A DNA stretch of 64,000 nt. It comes from Polytrichum commune (lineage: Eukaryota > Streptophyta > Polytrichopsida > Polytrichales > Polytrichaceae). The notes beneath the pieces are model-generated. The model was not told the origin of the DNA, searched no databases, and saw only the letters and a program-made list of their open reading frames with translations. Positions 48,500-60,179 of this stretch are shown here, in pieces. Both the position numbers and the translations under genes were made by a program. The stretch is taken from contig OX485806.1 in assembly GCA_950295325.1 (NCBI GenBank), positions 36,950,001-37,014,000 of the forward strand, read 5' to 3'. The number at the start of each line of letters is the position of its first letter. The stretch's first letter is position 1.

Positions 48500-48780
48500 T
48501 AGCGGGTGCCACTCAAAACCACCCTGTCTACTAAACTGCTGGATGCGCGGTGGCAGTAGCGTGAGTTGCAGCAGTTCCCCCCAGATGGTAATTAAAGAGC
48601 CAGGGCTTACCCGAAAGCTGTTGCGACTGTGCAAGGGTTCCGCGAGTTCCAACAAGCACACCAGGTTGCAGGCTGTATTCACCAGGTTCTCATACCTTGC
48701 GGTAGATAGAACCTGCTTGCAGCTCGAAGATCCGATGAATCTCCCGAACAAGCAGACTCGACTCTCTATTCGAGAGTAAA
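48500..48780 (+). pseudogene. Intronless partial copy of the 10-kb unknown gene
   Basis: The plus strand encodes GGSSVSCSSSPQM, TRKLLRLCKGSASSNKH, then continues without interruption into FTRFSYLAVDR. In the 10-kb gene the same two segments are separated by a 237-bp GT-AG intron. This fits a processed (retro-)copy, or an intron gained by the 10-kb gene. The frame is short and probably not functional. Confidence 0.5.
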
Positions 48781-51080
48781 TAAGATTTGGGGAAAAACCT
48801 GGACGAAAGTGACAGTGATCAGTTTCTCTTGCAGAAAATGAAATTGACTTTAGTTCATTCTAGTCCAGGAAGCCAAAAGGCTTATGGGTCTAGAAGTACG
48901 TCAAGATGGTGTTGAAACCCTGGAGTAAGGGATTGCTGTGACCTCAGTAAGATAGAGGCTAATATCAACTTGATGGTCTTATTGGGAGAAAGACTTGAGA
49001 TTATCTAATATTACATTATGAAATAGTGAAGGAAACCTATCTCTAATGGAGTTGTAGTGGGGACACTCCTACACAAAGTGTGCTTCATGTTCAACTACAT
49101 TGTTAAAGCATGGTGCGTGTCAGAATTTATCAGCACTCTAGTGTGGAGCACTTTGTAAAGATGTCACCGAATGTTTTACATATTTAACAGCTTTGCAAAA
49201 GTCTAAATTTGTTGCAGGTACCAATTTCTCCCAATTGCAATCAGCTACTATGGAGTCCAATTTGTTTATGTAATTTTGTGAAGTTGTGATGTCATGACAA
49301 GGTGTGATCCATAGACCTTCTGGCCTCGTCCACATGTCTTAATCTTCATGCCCAATCTTCATGCCCACACCTGCATGGGAACTCATCCTTGTTGTTGGGA
49401 ACCAATGTGACAATAGCCGGTCACTTAAGCCACTAAGCTCCTTTGGCATATATAGGAACTCCATAAAATTAATTTGGGAATAAGAAAAGTGTTGTCAACT
49501 TGAATATTTGTAATTTTGACCGGGTATGGTCACATTGGTTCCCAAAGAGAACGAATCCCCACACAAGTGCAAACATGATTCCAAGCATTGAAGGAGGCAT
49601 GGGAGGGGCAGGGCCCATCTAAATGAAGATGTGACCTCGGATCTGTCAAGGCCTTGACACATGGCTTGGGGGAAGGCATGGGCCTTAATAAGGATTGCCA
49701 CTAAGTGGTAGGGTTGGTTCATTAAACCAAACTAAACCTTAGAATGGGGATTATAATAGAATTATCCTTAATGTTAAATGCCCTCCCTTAATTTCATTAA
49801 AATGAGGAGTTTAAAATTCACTTGAACACTCCTTTAGACATAATAAGATATCCACAGTGGAGTCAAAATTCCCCACCACAACATGAATTTGAAAGACTTC
49901 AACAATAACATGAATATTACATTGACAAGTGGGAGAGAAAGAAAGGCCTTGGAGTGGCCCTTATTGAATACCTCAAGAAATATTTTGGTAAACCAGGGCC
50001 CTTGCATTCAAATGGTCACTTCTTTATTCCAGCTTTAAATATGCATAACTAAGACCTACATCGAACTTTATGTATAAATCATTACCCCCAAGTCATAGAA
50101 TAGCTTATTTACATGTAAACTTGGTAAACCTAGTGATTCTTAGTAAATATAAAGAACCTTTCAAATCTTAATGAATATACATGGGTAACTTGACCTTTGA
50201 TGTTGTTCCACCAAAAAATAATCAACTCATCTACCTTGTAAAATTAGAGTCAATCACCTCAAGTCCATTCAACAACTGATTGTCTTCTAAGTACATCATT
50301 TGGGATGCATGTAAGTGACACCCTCAAGGATATAGGTAGCTTACAAATGTGACCATCTTCATCTAAAAGGTATTTCATCCCATAATGAATCCTTGTATTC
50401 TAAATGTAATCTACTCTAATAAATGTCAAATTGCAAAAATACTCTTGATGCATTAGTACACACTAGAAACCATATCCATTAACCCACACACACACATATG
50501 TCTTTTTATAAAATACTACAAAAGTCTATTTGTACAAGACCTTAAATAAGTGTTTGGGGTAAGCCATAACAAGATGTCAAGTTTGTCAAAGTCCTCAAAA
50601 GCTAAATCATCAACATCCACGACAATGTCATCTACACCAATAAGAAACAAAATGTGCAACCAAATTTAGTGTGTATCTTGGCCAAAACCCAATCAAGTCA
50701 CTAGTCAACTCAAAACTTTTGACATTGCCTCCTTCCACTCGTAAAATTAAAAGCACAAGAGATTATTTATCAACCATGCTTGGTAAATCACTTGCAAACT
50801 TGTAATATGATTTCCTCCCATTTTCAACAACCCCAAAACTTTTGTTGTAGGTATTTACTTCTTGAGGAGCTTCGTCCACAACTTCAAGTGATGGATATTT
50901 CTTCAAGGTGATGATATCTTTGGAATTTGGTTGAAAATCAACTTACATTACGAGAGAAATCATCTTGCAGTCTTGGTTGACCAAAGCACATGGTGGCATT
51001 GCCCTTGCTTGAACATTAGGTTCCCCCAAAAGACTATATGAGTGCCCAAAGGCATGGATTGAGACGTGGAAATATCAAAT
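48781..51080. other. Intergenic DNA without a recognisable gene
   Basis: No supported coding region, RNA gene or repeat was seen. Short frames occur on both strands but none shows a domain. Confidence 0.45.
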
Positions 51081-51089
51081 GAGTTGTCT

Positions 51090-51350
51090 ATTGCATTTCT
51101 TTGATCACTTGATGTGATAGACCACATGGTGGAGTTTGAGACGTGCTTACAAGAGTCTTGAGAATTGAGAGTTGTTTGCTTTCTATATTGAATGACAGTA
51201 ACGTCATATGCTCGAGTAGCTTCCTCTAGACTATCCAAGTTACCAATCCACATTTTTCTTTTTAGTCTTCTTTTTAGAGATCTTGATCTTAACAACCCAA
51301 GGATGTTTGCATTCCGGATGCCAACACACGCCTTTGTAGCGTGGGATGAC
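51090..51350 (-). pseudogene. AP2/ERF DNA-binding domain with a frameshift
   Basis: Minus strand: RYKGVCWHPECKHPWVVKIK in one frame, then after an A-rich tract (about 51250-51262) MWIGNLDSLEEATRAYDVTV and RKQTTLN in the next frame. This is the AP2 layout: YRGV, W..KI strand, W.G..D..EEA.RAYD helix and a final LN. A single-base shift in an A-run separates the halves, so the gene is broken here unless the base call is wrong. AP2/ERF proteins are plant transcription factors that bind GCC-box or related DNA. Flanking sequence shows no second AP2 domain. Confidence 0.75.
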
Positions 51351-52479
51351 TCCACCTATAAGTTGCTCACACTTTCTATGTAAATCCATCCAATGATGAA
51401 ACATTTTGGGAGAAAATGATGATATTTTTTTTAAGGAAACCAAAAAGACTAACTTTGATACAATAATCATGCCATTGGCCATGTACCTCATTTTTGTGAG
51501 AACCATTTGCAAGTCTTGAGTATTGACATGAACTTCATAATGTCCTTTAACTTGTTAATTTCTATAATAGCCTATAGACTCAAGAAAATTCAAAAAATTA
51601 TATATATATATCATGCACACTTGCAATTTCTATGTGTCAATTGCACACTAAGAGATACTTCCTTAATGATGCTTTCTATGACCAACATTATGCTATGGTC
51701 ATAATGGACATTGCATTCATGAGGTCCATGGGTCGTGTGTCTTCTTATTTGTCTCACCTTCTCTTGTTAGAGACTAACATAAATACATACTAAGTTGAAT
51801 ATCTGCAACACAATCCAACCCATGACAATGAGATATTCAAGGATACTAGACCCTTAAAGTGTATTGGATATTAAACATTTAGTAAATTCCAAGCAAGGAA
51901 ATAAATATTTTGGAAAATAGCGAGACATTGAAGACTACACCATGTGCAAGACAACTTGAATATCACCAAAGTTCTTGTCCCATGCAAAGAATCCAAATCT
52001 TGAAAGAGCACCTTGAAAGCCTGTTGTAACATTGTGACTAGTTGAAGGTTTGATACATCGCATGAGTCCATTTAATGATGGAGAAGCTTCTTTCCAAACC
52101 ACCACTAGAAGGAAACAGGGTTCTTTCGCACACGAAAAGGACAGTGTTTTAACACTATTAAGTGACCAGCACACATGTCATTGAATTTGCAGCTAGTGTG
52201 GAAAAGCTGACATCCTAGACCTGTGCTATTTTTTAACAAATGAGTGTCAGAAATGTGTCGTGGTTTAAGGCCTTTGACCGCGACAGTAATTAATGATTTT
52301 AACGGCCGTGGTAATTAATGATCTTGATCGCCGCGATAATTTATGATTATGGGGGAATTCCAGAGGTACATTAATTTAATCTCATATAATATATCTCTTT
52401 AAAAGAGTTATCCATTAGTAGGTCCACTCCTCACCTCCCGACTCCCGAGCCTAGCCATCTATAAGCACCTACTTCCAAG

Positions 52480-52850
52480 TGCCTAGCGGATAACATTACC
52501 CAACCCAATACTCTTAACTCCGGCGCGGAGTTCGATGCGGCTCCGATGCGGCTCGGGGGAGGTTCGGATGCCAGCTCCGGTGGGTTCGGGTGGGTTGGGG
52601 CAAAAATTGCCCCCTATTTTTTTGATTGGGTGGGGCCTTACTTGATCTCGTAAGGGGCCTCCTAGAGTAATTTGGGGCCGTAGAACCCAAATTTAGCAAA
52701 AAAAAACCCAAAAAAGTCATCAAGGGGCCAAAACGGGGAGGGCCAGAAAAATGGACCCACCGGAGCTGGCATCCGAACCTCCCCGGAGCCGCATCGAACT
52801 CCGCGCCGGAGTTAAGAGTATTGGGTTGGGTAATGTTGGGGCTGCCTAGC
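52480..52850. mobile_element. MITE with 8-bp target duplication nested in the CACTA arm
   Basis: The insertion 52488-52842 (355 bp) is flanked by TGCCTAGC (52480-52487 and 52843-52850). The intact right arm of the host element has this sequence once, which proves the insertion. Terminal inverted repeats start AACATTACCCAACCC four or five bases in from each edge. They extend about 90 bp, perfect for about 50 bp, then broken by a roughly 10-bp repeat unit in the left arm. The 8-bp duplication points to the hAT group, although the ends lack CAGRG. Confidence 0.88.
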
Positions 52851-53029
52851 CACCTACCTACCAAGGTAGGCCAAGCCAAGGGCGGTGGCCAAGGGGTTCA
52901 AGGATCAATTAGGTAGGTGAGGAGTGGTGGAGGCTTAGTGATAAATTAGGTAGAAGAGAGACATTACATTCATCCAACATAAATGCACTAAAATAGAAAA
53001 TAGTCAATGGCAAATGGTAAATATTTCAC

Positions 53030-53345
53030 AGTAGGTAATGGACAGTAAATAGTAAATATTAAATAGACAGTAAACAATAAATAGTAGACAATGGATAGTA
53101 AATAGTAATTAAAAAACAATAAACAATAAATGGTAAACATAAGCAGTAAAGAGTAATAATAGACTATAAAGAGTAAATAAAATAGTAAATAAAAACAGTA
53201 AATAAAAACAGCAAGTAAAAATAGTAAATAAAAACAGTAAATAGTATGTCGTAGATAGAAGACAGTAAACGATACATAGTAAATATTATACCGTAAATAG
53301 TAAATATTATATTGTATACAGTAAATAGAAAATAAAGAGTAACTT
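53030..53345. repeat. AGTAAATA-type minisatellite
   Basis: An irregular array of 'cagtaaataaaaa' and 'agtaaatattaaatag' motifs fills the centre of the CACTA-type element. Confidence 0.8.
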
Positions 53346-53397
53346 GGGCCTCTATATACAAATGTTTTAAATACTCCTCATATATGATGTGAGGAGT

Positions 53398-53464
53398 GGT
53401 GGTTTAGTGGCTAAGGCCTCCTCATGGGAGCCAAGAGGTTCAAGAATCAAACCCCTTGGCCACC
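53398..53464 (+). ncRNA. tRNA-like sequence with A- and B-box matches (uncertain)
   Basis: GGTGGTTTAGTGGCTAAGG resembles a tRNA 5' end with an A box (TGGTTTAGTGG). GGTTCAAGAATC, about 40 bp later, resembles a B box. The outer bases GGTGG and CCACC can pair as an acceptor stem. A CTCC...GGAG stem stands where the anticodon arm would be. The T arm is not a proper 5-bp stem with a 7-base loop, so it is not an intact tRNA gene. It may be a tRNA-derived SINE remnant or chance similarity. Confidence 0.2.
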
Positions 53465-53889
53465 GCCCTTGGCTTGGCTTGGCCTACCTTGGTAGGTAGG
53501 TGGCTAGGCACTTGGAAGTAGGTGCTTATAGATGGCTAGGCTCGGGAGTCAGGAGGTGAGGAGTGGACCTACTAATGAATTTAGCTCTTTCAAAGAGATA
53601 TATTATATGAGATTAAATTAATGTACCTCTGGAATTCCCCAATAATCATAAATTATCGCGGCGATCAAGATCATTAATTACCACGGCCATCAAAATTATT
53701 AATTACCATCGCGGTCAAAGGCCTTAAACCACGACACATTTTTGACACTCATTTGTTAAAAAATAGCACAGGTCCAGGATGACAACTTTTCCACACTGGC
53801 TGCAAATTCAATGACATGTGTGCTGGTCACTTAATAGTGTTAGAACACTGTCCTTTTCGTGTGCGAAAGAACCCTGTTTCCTTCTAGTG

Positions 53890-54739
53890 AGTGCACCCTA
53901 CATGTTGGTGTGGACTTTCATGTTATGATATGGGTTGACATTAATATACACTTTAAGGTACACTTAGAGGTGGACCCCTAAAATGCATTGACTTAACTTG
54001 ACGTGCACTTTATTTGATTTTCAAACCTCGTGCATTGAAAGTTGGAAGTGGAATGTTTAATTAATCTTGACGAGTAATATGAAAGTAGCATGACCGATGC
54101 ATGAGGAATATTGACACCTAAGTCCAAGTGAACCGATTGAAATGACAATATAAAATAAAAATAATTATAAATAAATAAAAATTAGACCAACAAATCAAAC
54201 TTACTGCTATTAAGAACTTTGAAACATTAGTTTTGTTGCCTTTGTGTTTAATAGAAGGTTGAAAAACATTTGACTTATGAGTTGTTACTTTAGTTGGGAC
54301 AATCCCTTTGAGAGGGTGATGTAGGGGATTGCTTAACACGTGTGTGAAACAAAATGTTAAGATCATTAATTAGCCCTTTAAAAATAAGGCCATATTTACT
54401 TGATTAGCATTTTTAACCTTTAACTTCGTGGGGTGTATTGTAGTTTCATTAGAGAATCTAATATAACAACCTCTCTAGAGCTCAATAAACTTTAATATCT
54501 GTAGTATCATGCTTGTGGCAACCAAAGTGGACATGAATTTAAGGAGTTTTGTAGTGTTAATATGGATACGTGGTAAAAGAGAATTAGTGTAGCTTGTGGC
54601 ATTATGGAATAACACAAAGTCAGCATTGCAATAGTGACAATGATGACAATGATGACAATGTGATGCATGTGAGCTTGTGGTTTGATTTCTTTGGTGGTTT
54701 ATTTTTATATCAAAATCCATGTTATGTAATAGTGTATTA
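53890..54739. other. Intergenic DNA without a recognisable gene
   Basis: No supported gene. A short (GACAATGAT)n repeat lies at about 54635-54660. Confidence 0.5.
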
Positions 54740-54950
54740 GAAAAGGAAAGTCAATTTATTCTTAACCTTAAAAATATCTTGTGAACAATCATATTTTCAT
54801 ATCTGAATGGGATTGGTCATTCACAAAAACAATTCATGAGGGACACAATGACACTAATTATGATCTTCCTGGCACCTTCCTTTTGGATGAATTTGCCTTT
54901 AGGAGTCATTCATAAGTCCAAAAATGGCCTCTCAGGAAGTTAAAGGTTCA
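54740..54950 (+). repeat. Dispersed repeat, also at 20392-20591
   Basis: Partner of the repeat described at 20392. It ends about 110 bp before the left end of the pogo-like element. Confidence 0.6.
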
Positions 54951-55462
54951 ACACATGTAACACAAGTGGTCCTTGATCTTAGAGAAGAGTTTTCCTCCTT
55001 CTTCCCCCCCCCCCTATATATTACCAATAAAAATTCAGTGTTATATATCTATTGTCACACATTGACATACCGTACCTTAGGGGCAGCTTCGGCAACTCGT
55101 GGTCGAATAATTAATTAATTTCAAATTTTAATGTCCGGCAGAAAAAAAAAGTAATATTTAAGAATTCGACTTTTTGAAAAAATAAATAACTATAGGTTCG
55201 ACTTTCATCCACAGTTCATGGCGTTTCATTCCTTGTTTGCTACTTCATTATGATGTTTTGAAAGTGGCAGCCGACCTTTACCTTAACTTAACCTAGATGT
55301 TCACTTAAGTTTGCTTAACTAACCCTAATCTCAATGTTTACCATGGGGGCCTGTTTGTGCAAATTCTAGTTTGTCAAGGGACTTGTGAGAAGTTTGCAAC
55401 ATTGCTTTGATTCTTGTAAGTGCTTATAAGGTTAAGTGTCTTGCCAATGAGTGATTGAGAGT

Positions 55463-57280
55463 ATGGGTAAACAACAAGTTTTGAGCAATATGTTCACAGT
55501 CATAGACAAAGAGGAAATGGAAGATAGGGTTGAGCATGACTTTGCTCAGCTACATGTGAAGATGGAGTTGGAGAAATCAATCAAGAAAGAAGTTCAAAAA
55601 CGTCCAGTGGGGAGGCCTAAGAGGGAGATTGAAGCTGTACTTGTTCCAATCAAAGAGGAGAAATGTGACACAACACCAAAGAGGAAAAAAACTAGAGGAC
55701 CGTACAAGAACTGGTTTGTACCATCTCTCTGGGATCCTATCTATGCAGCTGTAACACATCATAGAAGTATTGGTCATGCTTTGAAGTATTTGCAAACGAA
55801 ATACAAGTTGCCTGGACAAACCAAGAGTGTTTATGATGATTTAACTAGAGGTTCCATGAGAGAATGGTTCACTAAGACAGGGGAACTAAAAGATGGTACA
55901 AAACAAGCAATCTTCAAAGAAACAGCAGCTTACACAGGTGGAATTCAACATGCTTATGTTCTTTCTAGCCATCGTGAATTGGAGGAAGAGATAATCACCT
56001 TGTTGAAGGCACATCGTGAAGCAGGTCAACCTCTTTTTGCTTCTACTGTGAGGAACTTAATTCGAACCCTCATTCAAAAGAGAGAGCCCAACCTTCTCAA
56101 TTTTGAAAGTCCAAGTGGATTTAGGGTTTCTTTAGAGTGGACACGAGATTTTGTGAGAACGAATTTGAATTGGAGCTTTAGGAAAGGAACAGGAGCAGCT
56201 AGAAAACTACCGAAAGATTGGGAGCATCAGGGTTTGCAAATGGCACAACGGACAGCCTACCTTGTCAAAGCCCATTCCATTGCACCAGAACTGGTCATAA
56301 ACACTGACCAAACAGGGATACATCTGGTACCAGCGGGAGGTGCACGCACTTGGGTAGAGAAAGGGTCCAAACATGTACAAATCTTAGGTATGGAAGACAA
56401 AAAACAAATTACAGTTTCAGTGTCTTCTTCAGCTGCAGGAAACTTGTTACCTTTTCAACTTGTCTTTACAGGGACTACAGATAGATCTCTCCCACCTCGA
56501 AATGAAGGTCGCCAAATGTGTGAAGATGCTGGTTGGCATTTAACATATAGCAGCAATCATTGGAGCAACTTGACCACTTGCAAGCAATTTGTTGAACGAA
56601 TTTTACAACCTTATAGAAGAAAACAAGTGCAAGAGATGGGATTGGATGAAGAAACAAAGTTGATATGGCTGCTGGACTGTTGGAGTGTTCATATTTCTAA
56701 GGACTTCATTTGTTGGTTGAAGATATCACATCCACAGATTCTACTTATCTTTGTCCCTGCAAATTGCACCAGCGTTTTTCAGCCAGCAGATGTGATTTTA
56801 CAGCGCCCATTCAAGCATGGTTTCAGACAACAGTTTGACAATTACATTTCTGAAAATATTGGCAAACATATTGATGAGAAGGAATTACAAGATGTAGAGT
56901 TAAATACAAAAATGTCAGTGCTTAAGCCTTTGCTGTGCAGTTGGTTGTATCAAGCATGGCAACATATCAACAAAAAAGACATGATTAAACGAGGATGGAG
57001 CATGTGTGGCTTAGATCAAGCATTTGAATCATCATTTCAGACATCTGCTATGGAGGAACACATGAAGAGTTCATTGTTCAACGAAGTACAAGGTGCAGAA
57101 GAAATTTGCAAGGAAAAGGATGACGAAACAGATCCAGACGAAAGTATTGAAGCCATAATGGAGAAGAATCTATCTCTTGTTGTTGCTACAAGGGAAAACA
57201 AAAGATCTGTAGTGACAACCATGAAAGATCGAGCTAGAAAAAGGTATGTTCATTCCAAACAAGTTCAAAGAAAAAGTTGA
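55463..57280 (+). CDS. pogo-like DDD transposase, 605 aa
   Basis: It would cut the element out and join it to a TA target in nuclear DNA. I chose the ATG at 55463. Visible features: an AT-hook-like basic stretch RPVGRPKR (about 47-54) and KKTRGPYKNW; helical DNA-binding regions (about 85-215, including EEEIITLLKAHREAGQPL); then the DDE_1-type catalytic core. The core has NTDQTGIHLVP (Asp282), LLDCWSVH (Asp405) and VPANCTSVFQPADV (Asp443), with 37 residues between the last two aspartates. All three acidic residues are present. The C terminus is acidic then basic. No intron is needed. A decayed homologue lies at 60.2-61.3 kb. Confidence 0.9.
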   Translation: MGKQQVLSNMFTVIDKEEMEDRVEHDFAQLHVKMELEKSIKKEVQKRPVGRPKREIEAVLVPIKEEKCDTTPKRKKTRGPYKNWFVPSLWDPIYAAVTHHRSIGHALKYLQTKYKLPGQTKSVYDDLTRGSMREWFTKTGELKDGTKQAIFKETAAYTGGIQHAYVLSSHRELEEEIITLLKAHREAGQPLFASTVRNLIRTLIQKREPNLLNFESPSGFRVSLEWTRDFVRTNLNWSFRKGTGAARKLPKDWEHQGLQMAQRTAYLVKAHSIAPELVINTDQTGIHLVPAGGARTWVEKGSKHVQILGMEDKKQITVSVSSSAAGNLLPFQLVFTGTTDRSLPPRNEGRQMCEDAGWHLTYSSNHWSNLTTCKQFVERILQPYRRKQVQEMGLDEETKLIWLLDCWSVHISKDFICWLKISHPQILLIFVPANCTSVFQPADVILQRPFKHGFRQQFDNYISENIGKHIDEKELQDVELNTKMSVLKPLLCSWLYQAWQHINKKDMIKRGWSMCGLDQAFESSFQTSAMEEHMKSSLFNEVQGAEEICKEKDDETDPDESIEAIMEKNLSLVVATRENKRSVVTTMKDRARKRYVHSKQVQRKS

Positions 57281-59459
57281 AGTTACATCTGAAGTGTTAA
57301 AATGTGAGATCTTTTTATTGCCATAAACTTGTAATTTTCTTACCAAGACTAACTGCCTACAATTTGAATTTTATCCTATGCCAGAACCCTACACGCAGAT
57401 GACAAGCACGACACTGATCAGGGTATGAAAGATAAGAGACAACGAAGTAGGAAATCAAGTGCACAAAATAATGTTTCAAGAATGGACAAGTTGAATGAAG
57501 ATTGACAAGTTGGAGCACACATCTTTGGATACAGGTTCTTGCAACTGTTCATCCCCAATCAATCTAGCAGATTCAAATTTGTGGGCAAGCCTTGATTTCC
57601 TCTAGTTATAGACTGCACGTTCAAAGCAAGATGCAGTTTAGATGATTCAGACTTGTAAAACAAACATTGACTTCCACATTCAATGCAAGTAAGTTTAAAT
57701 CAGAGTTGTAAAGAAAACATTGACAGCTACAAAACCAGAGCTTACAAATGGTCACAAACCCCTAGAGTTTGATATCAACCCCTAGAGCATTCATTCCAAC
57801 CACAAATTCAAAGAACTTCATCGCAACAGAGAGATTCTAGAACTAGAAACAACTATTCAAGGAGCTGCAGACGATGGTATCCTAAGCATGGAACTTAGTG
57901 CAGCAGTTCAGAGATGCATTGAACTCAGGAGAAACAATGAGATCCTTGTGCAACTCTCCTGCCTCGAATGGTAGACGAACTTGAGAATTGGAATGGATTG
58001 AATGAACACTGAAGATTGGTGATGAACTCTCAACCCAATTATAGCAAGCACAGGCTCACACTGTCCCCCTCTATCGGATCCTTAATGAGCGGAAACTTGA
58101 GAGACGCCAATCAATCACCAACCTCGTCCAGCCCCTAACCTACTGCCGTCCTCGATTTAAGAAGTGCCTCTTCCCGGGTTTAGGGTTTAGGGTTTGGGGA
58201 TTTAAGAAGTTGCTCTTGGCACTGTTTGATTCAAGTGGAACTTACGTCCACCAGCAGCTTCCTGCACTTGGGAACTGCAAAATGACCACAGAAACTGTCC
58301 ACCCACAGAACCCAACATCAGTTTAAATTAAATCACTCTATAGGATTGCAAAAATAAATGTGACTGGCATCTTTGTAATCTAGTCAGTAGTGGGAACAAA
58401 CCATCATACGACTAAGTGCTTCAACGCAGATGGCTTATTGGTGGTTGCGGTTGTCCAGATTTTGCACTCGACAAGTTGTCATAGAGCTCTCGGAGCTGCT
58501 GGGAGCGTCGCAACCCAAACTCCTCCGAGGTTAGCTCCCTGCCATGTGTGGTTTTCCTCGTTTTGATGCTCCCATTGTAGTATCCATCGCCCCACACTAA
58601 GTCCCTGTCATTCATACATAAAATCCGATGCTTAGGGACCACAAATCTTATCAGCACTGTAAGAGTCTCCGAGCATCCGACTAAGTGTCTTCAAAAACCT
58701 TCGGTGTCCTCTTGAGCCATCAGGAAACCGAATCCCCACTCTACATGCACCAAGAGTTTTGGTACCAGGCTCCTCAGGTAATGTTGGATAGACATCGGGT
58801 TTAATAACCTCCACAGCTGTGGATGATCTGTACACAACCCAACTGCAAGACACAACAACAGACACAATTGTAAGCAAGAAATTCTTGCCAGTCACCACCA
58901 AGACTAGAACCTTCTGCAAGTTCAAAGAGCCTGTAAGATCTCATTGTGCAATAACACCAAATCAAGTCACCTCTTGCTCCTCTTGTCCTTCTCAAGAGAA
59001 ACTCACATGTGCTACAAACCCTAAACAGCCGAGTCCCTTCGAAATCCCAGAACTCCAAACTCGAAGCGAAGAGAAGATCTGAGAGGAAGAGGCACTAACT
59101 TATGTGCGAGCAAGAGGCCAGAATAAGACTTGCCGTTGCAATCCCTTTTGCTTATTCACTGCCACTGCCAGCCTTGTACTCCATAATGGATTTGACTTTT
59201 ACCTATTATTGAGTAGGCAAGAGACTTGTGCCAACCTTGTGTTCCTTAATGAGTTTGAAGTTTGTCTATTATTAAGTAAGCAAAGGGCTCGTGAGGACCT
59301 AATGGACTTCATGTGATTAGACCTATAGTTTTTTATTTCTTATTCATGAGCTGGATTTTTAGGACATTTCGCCATTCACCTAAATTAATTTCCTAACTTT
59401 CTGGCAAATTGGTTGCATAATTTATTTTTTATTCCGACATTACTATTTGGAATTATTAT
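57281..59459. other. Non-transposase cargo of the pogo-like element
   Basis: This part includes the UBX exon (described separately), an open minus-strand stretch at 58421-58600 without a recognised domain, and a telo-box run (two TTTAGGG units and part of a third) at about 58178-58197. The telo-box run suggests captured promoter DNA. Confidence 0.5.
58632..58827 (-). pseudogene. UBX-domain exon inside the pogo-like element
   Basis: After a TGTACAG acceptor, the minus strand is open for SSTAVEVIKPDVYPTLPEEP, then CRVGIRFPDGSRGHRRFLKT, then an unrelated tail and a stop at 58632. LPEEP plus RVGIRFPDGSR..RRFLKT is the first strand-turn-strand of a UBX domain, as in plant PUX proteins that dock on the CDC48 ATPase. 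The second half of the domain is absent. An ATG-starting frame at 59058-58801 lies upstream and could be a first exon. I infer a host gene fragment captured by the transposon. Confidence 0.6.
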
Positions 59460-60179
59460 TTGCCGAAGCTGCCCCTAAGGTACGGTAGTAACATGCAAGT
59501 GTTGTAAACCACGAGGGCAATGGATAAACAACCCCCAGCAAGCTTTGCTTTGGGGGTGTCAAGGGCTAAAGCTGGATATTAGATGGGTAGGATCTCTCCT
59601 ACCCGCAACTCCTCTCCAACTCCTAGTATACAAGATGTGTACACTGCATAGTGTATTTAGTGTCTTATGGTATTTTGCACCATCATGGTTCCTTTTCTAA
59701 TGACACGTCTTATGAATAAGATTACAAGTATTGTCACGGATGATCTAAATTTGGATGAAATTCATATTAATTATTGAAACAAAGTTTGGTTATTTTTGCA
59801 TCTTAACAATTTTGTAATGAAATATTGTCATTGATGATAGAAATTTGGATGAAAAATCACTTAGTGAGTGATAACAATTGCATCTATATAAATCTACAAT
59901 GCTCAACTATTGTTTCACAAGGATTGACAAATAATCTTGGGTAACTTACATTTAGTCTTGGTGACACTACATTGGGTGGTTTACAATTAGTATGGAGAAG
60001 ACAAATAGAATTGGTGACACTAAATACAATATTTCAAACCATAGTTGTTTTGGTCGAACGCCTAAAATTAATAGAAAAATCTCATTTAAAGTGAATTTTT
60101 TTTTTCATGGTGGCCTCTATTGTTTTGTTTAGTACTCAAACGTAGTTGGCGCAATTAGCTGGAATAGAAATAACATTCA

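Larger units (their letters stand above)
52103..53889. mobile_element. CACTA-type non-autonomous foldback element
   Basis: Arms of about 430-440 bp are inverted repeats: 52103-52898 (minus a 363-bp nested insertion) and 53450-53889. The termini read CACTAGAAGGAAACAGGG, close to the CACTACAAGAAAA start of plant En/Spm (CACTA) elements. The core between the arms (about 52910-53449) has no transposase frame. It contains an AT-rich minisatellite. No 3-bp target duplication is visible (CAC before, AGT after), so it has decayed or the element is rearranged. Confidence 0.8.
55068..59487 (+). mobile_element. Complete pogo/Tc1-mariner-like DNA transposon
   Basis: The element spans 55070-59485 (4416 bp). 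Its 26-bp perfect terminal inverted repeats (55070-55095 and 59460-59485) begin CCGTACCTTAGGGGCAGC. TA flanks both sides (55068-55069 and 59486-59487), the target site of this superfamily. The left third carries an intact transposase gene. The right 2.2 kb carries non-transposase DNA, including a UBX-domain exon on the minus strand. Intact ends plus an open transposase suggest recent activity. Confidence 0.92.

Noticed and set aside
48077-48751. Long minus-strand frame of 224 codons
   Set aside because: It runs antisense to the partial copy of the 10-kb gene and through a dispersed repeat, with no recognisable domain.
58178-58197. Interstitial telomere
   Set aside because: Only about two and a half TTTAGGG units; more likely a promoter telo-box.
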